This document shows positions 58,164-64,000 of a stretch of 64,000 nt of DNA, in pieces. The stretch is taken from positions 1 to 64,000 of the forward strand of contig JAOEUK010000001.1 of the NCBI GenBank assembly GCA_028382965.1, given 5' to 3'. Every line of letters starts with the position of its first letter. The first letter of the stretch is position 1. The DNA comes from Candidatus Puniceispirillum sp. (GTDB taxonomy: Bacteria; Pseudomonadota; Alphaproteobacteria; Puniceispirillales; Puniceispirillaceae). A program made the position numbers and the translations under genes. Below the pieces are notes generated by a model. The model saw only the letters and a list, made by a program, of their open reading frames with translations, made no database searches and was not told the origin of the DNA.

Positions 58164-59633
58164 CTAACCTGCTAATATCGACTTCAGTAACTGCACATCT
58201 TCAGCAAGTTGCCCATCGCTTTTTGATAGAGAATCTATAGTTTTTACAGCGTGCATTACGGTTGTGTGGTCACGGCCACCAAACTGTCTCCCAATATCTG
58301 GATAAGATAACGAGGTTAAATTTTTTGCCAAATACATCGCCACTTGGCGAGGACGTGCAATATTCCTTGCTCGACGCGCCGAAAACATTTCAGACACCCT
58401 TACATCATAGTGGGCTGCAACTCGTTTTTGAATTGAGTCCACACTCACTTGACGACTGCTCGCCCTAAGAAGATCAGCAAGAAGTTCAGCTGCACTTTCA
58501 ATAGTAATTTCTCTCCCAATAAGCATCGCATGAGCTAAAATGCGGTTTAATGCTCCTTCCAATTCACGAACATTACTGACAATGCGGTGCGCCATGAACT
58601 CTAGTACTTTGTCAGCAATTTTTACTGGTGCATGCTCTGCCTTTGATTGCAAAATGCCAAGTCGCAGCTCATAGTCTGCAGGGTGTATATCAGCCACCAT
58701 ACCCCACCCTAAGCGTGAACGGAGACGCTCTTCCATTCCCTCAAGGTCAGTTGGTGATTTATCTGCCGATATAATTACCTGTCGGCCACCTTCAACAAGC
58801 GCATTAAAAGTGTGAAAAAATTCCTCTTGAGTTGAATCTTTTCCACTGATGAACTGAACATCATCTATCATCAAAACATCAACTGAACGAAACTGCTCTT
58901 TAAAAGACATTGTGTCACGAAACCTCAAGGCACGAACGAATCGGTACATAAATTTTTCAGCCGATAAATATAAGACTTTACGCGATGGTGATTGTTGCCG
59001 GATATGCCACGCAATTGCATGCATTAGGTGAGTTTTACCAAGGCCAACCCCACCATAAAGAAATAGTGGGTTAAAGGCGACTTTTTCGCTTTCAGCTGTT
59101 CTACGCGCAACTGCAAATGCTAGCTCATTCGGTTTGCCCACAATGAAGTTCGCAAATGTATAGCGCGGGTCGAGGCCTGCCATTAGATCACTACTTTCCT
59201 GAGAAGCTGAAAACTCAGTCTTTGGCGCAGTGCTCTGATCACTTAATCTATGGGGCTTATTAGGAACAGCCTGTTGACCATTAACAAGCCGTACCTCAAT
59301 ACGGCGAATAACTGGCAAAACATCACTAAACTCAGCTGATGAAATAACACGCAACCGATCAGCATACTGGCTGCTCACTCGTTCGCGCGCTAAAGTTGAG
59401 TCTGCCTCAAGTGTTAAGGTGCCATCCTCAAGCCGACTTACCCGAAGCGGCTTAATCCAATGACGCCATGCAGCATCACCAATATCTTTCCGCATCCGCT
59501 GATTCACCCTACCCCAGCAGGCCTGCATCAACGAATTATCTTCAACACCCAGCCGATCATTGCCATGGCTCTGAGGTTTTTGTGAAGAATTTGCGACAAC
59601 TTCATCAGGGTTATTCAACATATCACCAGACAT
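58164..59633 (-). CDS. dnaA: Chromosomal replication initiator DnaA
   Basis: 489 residues from ATG 59633, which has GGAG 8 nt upstream; the frame extends to TTG 59648. Domain I is about 40-110, followed by a linker. The AAA+ domain has GGVGLGKTHLMHA and IDDVQFISGKD, and the C-terminal helix-turn-helix has GRDHTTVMHAVKTID for DnaA-box binding. The gene is followed by dnaN, recF and gyrB. Confidence 0.96.
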   Translation of the reverse strand: MSGDMLNNPDEVVANSSQKPQSHGNDRLGVEDNSLMQACWGRVNQRMRKDIGDAAWRHWIKPLRVSRLEDGTLTLEADSTLARERVSSQYADRLRVISSAEFSDVLPVIRRIEVRLVNGQQAVPNKPHRLSDQSTAPKTEFSASQESSDLMAGLDPRYTFANFIVGKPNELAFAVARRTAESEKVAFNPLFLYGGVGLGKTHLMHAIAWHIRQQSPSRKVLYLSAEKFMYRFVRALRFRDTMSFKEQFRSVDVLMIDDVQFISGKDSTQEEFFHTFNALVEGGRQVIISADKSPTDLEGMEERLRSRLGWGMVADIHPADYELRLGILQSKAEHAPVKIADKVLEFMAHRIVSNVRELEGALNRILAHAMLIGREITIESAAELLADLLRASSRQVSVDSIQKRVAAHYDVRVSEMFSARRARNIARPRQVAMYLAKNLTSLSYPDIGRQFGGRDHTTVMHAVKTIDSLSKSDGQLAEDVQLLKSILAG

Positions 59634-60079
59634 GAGTCGCTCCAGCAAGAGGGTTTCTAATATTTTTTACCTTATTGGTGGATAGGTCTTTTACAAGTAA
59701 AGCGCCCTGAGCCCTTTTAAGGTTGGAGATACATTAGCTATTTTTTAGCCTTGCTTGCAAGATGCCAACACCCCATAAATGTAAAATAAACTTTTTTAAA
59801 TGTGGGTTATTTTTGTTGACACAAACCTTGGGCATAAACCACCTATTTTGTGAAAAGTTGAACACAATCAAACACCGAATCGTCAAAAGATAACACAGCA
59901 CACGAATGTCTTCGACTAAATGCCTTATATGTTTTGATGGCTAAATCAAACCGGTTGCGAAACTCTCAACTGTTACGAGTCTCAAAAACAGGTACATCAA
60001 AACATTAAAATTATTTTAATTTAAATATTAGGATAATTCGTGGGGCGCGACAGCGAATCGCCACTTAACCCACTAGTTC
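59634..60079. other. dnaA upstream region
   Basis: 446 bp between dnaA and the rpsT stop. It contains an AT-rich run (about 60002-60032, attaaaattattttaattta-like) that could help DNA melting, and the dnaA promoter must lie here. No consensus DnaA boxes (TTATCCACA) were found, so an origin is not called. Confidence 0.4.
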
Positions 60080-60346
60080 CTATGCGGCCAGAGCTTTAAC
60101 CCTTGCAGCGAGGCGAGAGATTTTACGCGAAACAGTGTTTTTATGTAAAATGCCACGTGAAACGCCGCGTTGCATCTCTGGTTGGGCTTGACGCAAAGCC
60201 TCAAGAGCTGCTTTAGCATCACCTGCAACTATTGCTATTTCAACTTTTTTTACAAAAGTGCGAATGCGGCTTGTGCGAGCACCATTAATTAACGCACGGT
60301 TTGCGTTACGTAGTATCCGCTTCTTCGAAGACTTGTGATTTGCCAT
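60080..60346 (-). CDS. rpsT: 30S ribosomal protein S20
   Basis: 88 residues, the usual length. [19 protein letters not shown] start and the basic helical sequence throughout. It binds 16S rRNA early in small-subunit assembly. Adjacent to dnaA as in many alphaproteobacteria. Confidence 0.97.
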   Translation of the reverse strand: MANHKSSKKRILRNANRALINGARTSRIRTFVKKVEIAIVAGDAKAALEALRQAQPEMQRGVSRGILHKNTVSRKISRLAARVKALAA

Positions 60347-60392
60347 CAGGTTTTAACGTCCATTTATCTTAAAAAATACTTAATTAATGCGG

Positions 60393-60422
60393 CATATAAG
60401 CTTTTTTCGCCATCAACGTCAA
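60393..60422 (-). promoter_or_regulatory. Promoter of rpsT
   Basis: On the minus strand TTGACG (60422-60417), 18 bp, TATATG (60398-60393), about 45 bp ahead of the rpsT start. Confidence 0.55.
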
Positions 60423-60504
60423 GAGCTTTTGCTATCAACACGCTCTATCGTTTTCAAGGTTAAGCCCTTCAAGGACTTCCATTATGATGTCATCACGTAA
60501 GAGA

Positions 60505-60906
60505 TCAAAAAGGTTGCAGCATAATTCGCCATAAAGGCCCACGAGCCGTTTGCACCGTCCCAATCATTAGTTTTTCTGCTTCACGTGACCAGCTTCCACC
60601 ACCACCAATCCAACCAAGTTGGGCTAAAGTCACATCGTAAAACGTTAAAATTTCAGTTAAAGGCTCTTTTGTCGATGCAAAAATCATCACGATACGACCG
60701 TTTGGCGAATCAAATGCAAAGCCAAGCTCTGGTTCAACTTTTAAGCCATGCATAATAGGAATGTCACCAACCCAACGATGTTGGAGCGAATCGGCGTTAA
60801 CCCTATGGCTAACAATCAACATTCCACATAACACCGCGCTAAAGCAGCAAGCAAGTTTAAGAAATCTAATGAACATTGTAATTGAACTTTGATCTAACAT
60901 TTTCAT
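60505..60906 (-). CDS. Secreted or periplasmic protein of unknown function
   Basis: 133 residues. A hydrophobic signal-like segment (about 12-33) ending near HRVNADS is followed by a compact domain of about 95 residues with FAFDSPNGRIVMIFAS and LAQLGWIGGGGSWSR. No family recognised. Start could be Met1, Met3 or Met11. It lies 41 bp downstream of mutM, so the two may be cotranscribed. Confidence 0.7.
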   Translation of the reverse strand: MKMLDQSSITMFIRFLKLACCFSAVLCGMLIVSHRVNADSLQHRWVGDIPIMHGLKVEPELGFAFDSPNGRIVMIFASTKEPLTEILTFYDVTLAQLGWIGGGGSWSREAEKLMIGTVQTARGPLWRIMLQPF

Positions 60907-60947
60907 ATTTTCATAACACTTTTCATTATTTAATACATCAATAAATA

Positions 60948-61787
60948 CTAACGTTGGCAGCGGGAACAGTAAAAACTAGATCGGCCTGACTGGATAATAA
61001 TTTTTATGGTTGAACTGCACTTTGAACAGGGCTTACCTGCCCGGCCATAAACTGCAAGGCGCTGGACAAAATAACCAATTTCACCACCAGGCTGAACATG
61101 GTCCCGAAGTGATGTACCCCCGTCCTCAATGGCCGCGCGCAGGGTTTTCACAATAGCTGCTGTTAGTCGTTCAGCGCGCCTTCCTGCAATGTTTTCTGCT
61201 TTACGACGAGGAGAAATACCAGCAAGAAACAATATCTCACTAGCATATATATTGCCAATGCCTGCCACCAGCGCTTGGTTCAACAGCGCATTTTTGATAG
61301 GACCTGAACGACCGTTTAATGCCTCTTGCAGGTGCATTACTGAAAATTTATTACCAAGTGGCTCGGGGCCCATTTTTGCCAAAAGTTTATGACTATCAAT
61401 TGCTGATTCGGCAAAAAGATCAATCCATCCAAAACGACGGGGGTCATTTAACACCACATAAGAAAGTTTGCCGTCACCTTTGGCCGCCAACATTTCAAGC
61501 ATGAAATGGTCATGTTTTCCGAGATTAGGTTTTTGCTGATGTATTCTCACCGAACCTGACATACCAAGGTGCAGCAATAAAACCTCATCGCTATCCATAA
61601 ACATCAGTATATATTTTCCACGCCGCGTAAGGTGAGTAAAATATCTGCTAGTCAACCGTTTGGCCAAGTCTTTGGGTAATGGCCAGCGCAAATTTTCACG
61701 GCCAACAAAAGCCGAGTTCACCTGGCAGTTTTGTAATACGGGAATCAAAGCCCGTTTGATAGTTTCAACTTCAGGTAACTCTGGCAT
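60948..61787 (-). CDS. mutM: Formamidopyrimidine-DNA glycosylase
   Basis: 279 residues from ATG 61787. Pro2-Glu3 must directly follow Met as catalytic N-terminus (MPELPEVETIKRAL), so the longer frame to 61796 is not used. A C-terminal zinc finger has CSKCSSTIKI ... YCSRCQR, and the Lys motif is present. It removes 8-oxoguanine and ring-opened purines. Confidence 0.95.
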   Translation of the reverse strand: MPELPEVETIKRALIPVLQNCQVNSAFVGRENLRWPLPKDLAKRLTSRYFTHLTRRGKYILMFMDSDEVLLLHLGMSGSVRIHQQKPNLGKHDHFMLEMLAAKGDGKLSYVVLNDPRRFGWIDLFAESAIDSHKLLAKMGPEPLGNKFSVMHLQEALNGRSGPIKNALLNQALVAGIGNIYASEILFLAGISPRRKAENIAGRRAERLTAAIVKTLRAAIEDGGTSLRDHVQPGGEIGYFVQRLAVYGRAGKPCSKCSSTIKIIIQSGRSSFYCSRCQR

Positions 61788-61939
61788 TAACAGCAAACCC
61801 CTCGAGTTTAGTATTTACCCTTTCCAACAGAGTATCTCGTTTTGGAGAAATTCAATGAATTGGTCAACACCGTTTCGTATTTGTCATTAGACTGATATAG
61901 ATAGTATGGCTTTTGCTAATCTTATTAAGGGCTTTAATT

Positions 61940-62752
61940 ATGAAAGAAGCAGCTTTTAACGAAGCGGACGTTCGCATTTCATCCAGCCAGGACATAGCTG
62001 GACAGAAAACACATAAAGATACTATAGATTTTGGCTTTCGCACTGTCCAGAGAACCGACAAAGCTCGTCTTGTACGAGGTGTATTTGATACGGTTGCAAG
62101 CCGCTACGATGTCATGAACGATTTGATGAGTGGCGGTGTTCACCGGCTTTGGAAAGAGACTATGATTAACTGGATGGCGCCACAGGCCCATCAAAAGTTA
62201 TTTGATCTTGCTGGTGGGACTGGTGATATTAGCGTAAGATTTTTGCGAAGCGGAGGTGGAGAGGCCTGTATTACCGATATTAACCAAGCCATGTTACAAG
62301 CAGGGCGCAACCGGCGCGAATTAAAACGCCTGGCAAACCAGCTAAGCTGGTGCGTGGGCAACGCAGAATCACTACCAATTGATGATGAAACTGCTGATTT
62401 TGTTACTATTGCTTTTGGCCTTCGGAATATAACTGACCGACAAGCTGCATTAAATGAAGCATATCGCATTCTAAAACCAGGTGGGCGATTTCTATGCCTG
62501 GAATTCTCACATGTCCAAAATCAAGCGCTGGCATTGCTTTATGACAGTTGGTCATTTAATGTGCTGCCGGTAATGGGCCAGGTCATTGCGGGTGATTCTG
62601 AGAGCTATCGCTATCTTGCCGAATCAATTCGCACCTTCCCAAGTAAGGAAATTCTTTCTGACATGTTTGCTCAAGCTGGCTTTGTGCAAATTCGAGTCCG
62701 AAGCTTGTCTGCAGGAATTGCTTGCATTCATTCGGGCTGGAAGCTCGATTGA
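61940..62752 (+). CDS. ubiE: Ubiquinone/menaquinone C-methyltransferase
   Basis: 270 residues from ATG 61940 (AAGGG about 9 nt upstream; the frame extends to 61913). SAM motif I is FDLAGGTGDIS; the family signature YDVMNDLMSGGVHRLWK and the C-terminal GIACIHSGWKLD are present. It methylates the C2 position of the demethoxy-ubiquinol ring. Overlaps ubiB by one base (TGATG). Confidence 0.95.
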   Translation: MKEAAFNEADVRISSSQDIAGQKTHKDTIDFGFRTVQRTDKARLVRGVFDTVASRYDVMNDLMSGGVHRLWKETMINWMAPQAHQKLFDLAGGTGDISVRFLRSGGGEACITDINQAMLQAGRNRRELKRLANQLSWCVGNAESLPIDDETADFVTIAFGLRNITDRQAALNEAYRILKPGGRFLCLEFSHVQNQALALLYDSWSFNVLPVMGQVIAGDSESYRYLAESIRTFPSKEILSDMFAQAGFVQIRVRSLSAGIACIHSGWKLD

Positions 62753-64000
62753 TGGTGTTCGGCTGGCTGCCCATGATTCGCGCCCTATCACGACTGCCAA
62801 ATATTGCTTGGCATCTAGGCCGCGCCGGCGTTCTGGGGCATATGGCAAATATCAGTATGTTACCAAGCTGGCTGAGACAAACTTGTAGGCTACTTGATAG
62901 AGCTGTGCGCTCGCGGCGTGCGGTCAAGGATGCCGGCGATGCATTATGTCAGGCTCTTGTCCGGCTTGGACCAGGCTTTATTAAATTTGGACAGGCACTA
63001 TCAACCCGTTCAGATTTAATTGGTCCTGAACTCGGCCGGTCATTAGCAATGCTGCAAGACAGGTTACCTCCATTTGCTGCAGCACACGCACGCCAGATTG
63101 TAGTCAACCAAACAGGGCAGTCAATTGAGAATCTGTTTAAACAATTTAATGATGAAGCCGTTGCTGCCGCCTCAATTGCCCAGGTGCACCGCGCCACACT
63201 GGTTGATGGGCGGGCGGTTGCTGTGAAATTATTACGACCAAATATTGAGAAACGCATGCAGGCCGACACTGCCCTTTTCTATTCACTTGCACAGATTATT
63301 GAATGGCTAGCGCCAGGTATCCAACGGCTCCATCTAGTGACAGCTGTTCGCCAATTTCGCCAATTATCCGAAATGGAGCTGGATTTGCGCCTTGAAGCAG
63401 CGGCGGCAGGGCGTTTGGCCGACAATATGCAAAATGATGAGGGCATTTATATTCCATGGGTTGATCTTGAAAATAGTACCAGACAAATGCTGATTATTGA
63501 ATGGGTGGATGGCATTCGCATTGATGATGTCGCCAGCCTTACTAAAGCTTCACATGATGTTGAAAAAATCACTGAGTATGCGGCACGCAGCTTTTTTAAT
63601 CAGGTGTTTCGTGATGGCTATTTCCATGCCGATATGCACCCAGGCAATATTTTTGTTCGGCCTGATGGCACCCTTGTACCAATTGACTTTGGAATAATGG
63701 GCTATCTCGATTTCCATGACCGACTATTTCTGGCACGTCTTCTTAGTGCCATGCTTGACCGCGATTATGATATGGTTGCTTCTCTTCATAAGGATGCGGG
63801 CATGCTTGGCGAAGCTGTGTCAATTCATCAATTCTCACAATCAGTGCGGGCTGTGGCTGATCCAGTTATGGGCAAAGCACTTGGTGATGTGTCACTTGGC
63901 CTTGTTCTTGGGCAAATTTTTCAGCTAGCTACCCGATTTGAAATCGAAGTTCAGCCTCAGTTCAACTTGTTGCAAAAAACTATGGTGATGGCCGAAGGTG
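62752..64000 (+). CDS. ubiB: UbiB-family atypical kinase/ATPase (3' end outside window)
   Basis: The frame opens at ATG 62752, overlapping the ubiE stop, and remains open to the window edge (about 416 residues visible). The KxGQ motif is FIKFGQALSTR, the A-rich loop is AAASIAQVHRA, and catalytic residues lie in YFHADMHPGNIF and PIDFG. It supports ubiquinone synthesis, probably by extracting precursors from the membrane. With ubiE it forms the standard ubiE-ubiB pair. Confidence 0.95.
   Translation, partial: MVFGWLPMIRALSRLPNIAWHLGRAGVLGHMANISMLPSWLRQTCRLLDRAVRSRRAVKDAGDALCQALVRLGPGFIKFGQALSTRSDLIGPELGRSLAMLQDRLPPFAAAHARQIVVNQTGQSIENLFKQFNDEAVAAASIAQVHRATLVDGRAVAVKLLRPNIEKRMQADTALFYSLAQIIEWLAPGIQRLHLVTAVRQFRQLSEMELDLRLEAAAAGRLADNMQNDEGIYIPWVDLENSTRQMLIIEWVDGIRIDDVASLTKASHDVEKITEYAARSFFNQVFRDGYFHADMHPGNIFVRPDGTLVPIDFGIMGYLDFHDRLFLARLLSAMLDRDYDMVASLHKDAGMLGEAVSIHQFSQSVRAVADPVMGKALGDVSLGLVLGQIFQLATRFEIEVQPQFNLLQKTMVMAEG

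Noticed and set aside
59634-60079. Chromosomal origin next to dnaA
   Set aside because: No convincing DnaA boxes (TTATCCACA or one-mismatch clusters) on either strand; only an AT-rich run. dnaA proximity alone is weak in alphaproteobacteria.

Overview
The window reads as one continuous piece of a streamlined, free-living alphaproteobacterial chromosome, most likely a marine SAR116-like (Puniceispirillum-type) or other Rhodospirillales-related organism. The evidence is gene order (hemC-hemD-COG4223-hemY opposite tsaD-gpsA; ffs-dnaX-ybaB-recR; rpmH-rnpA-yidD-yidC-engB-argB-dapD-dapE; dnaA-dnaN-recF-gyrB), a quinone-sensing RegB/RegA pair, short intergenic gaps and moderate GC. The genus assignment is inference; no 16S gene is present.

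Layout. 1-974 is the 3' part of a methionine-rich repeat protein. 1.3-4.3 kb holds a two-gene flavoprotein/[2Fe-2S] oxidoreductase and a convergent TauE-type permease. 4.5-11 kb is tetrapyrrole synthesis (hemC, hemD, a mitofilin-like protein, hemY) with tsaD-gpsA divergent. 11.3-14.3 kb is a three-gene envelope glycosyl-transfer operon (lipid A N-terminal domain protein, GT2, GT39). 14.7-20.4 kb carries pepA, a 2-hydroxyacid dehydrogenase, hisN-like phosphatase, membrane cytochrome c, kdsB and pheA. 20.5-35.5 kb is housekeeping: SRP RNA, dnaX-ybaB-recR, rmuC, def-fmt-truA, dapE-dapD, argB, engB, yidC, yidD, rnpA, rpmH, gpt.

35.8-43 kb is the accessory part. Two near-identical tRNA-Arg genes (ACG and TCG anticodons) flank a metallophosphoesterase and a CBS-pair protein. 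Beyond the second tRNA lies a TPR-methyltransferase gene bounded 2.6 kb away by a 20/22 copy of the tRNA 3' end, with clustered short repeats next to it, as in the remnant of an element integrated at a tRNA. Further on are small membrane proteins, a Nu-class GST, and a structured noncoding segment ending in a strong terminator whose stem is shared with an alternative long hairpin.

43-51 kb is catabolic and transport: an MFS carrier, two AMP-forming acyl-CoA ligases, a second TauE permease, a Pal-like lipoprotein, a GlcG/HbpS protein, and a malonate module (MatB-type malonyl-CoA synthetase plus malonyl-CoA decarboxylase). 51-60 kb holds regA-regB and then gyrB-recF-dnaN-dnaA on the minus strand. 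rpsT, a secreted hypothetical protein, mutM, ubiE and a ubiB cut by the window edge finish the window.

No CRISPR array, intact transposase, integrase or prophage is visible. The best candidates for something undescribed are the att-flanked TPR-methyltransferase segment, the structured RNA at 42.6 kb, and the flavoprotein/[2Fe-2S] pair with altered active-site residues.
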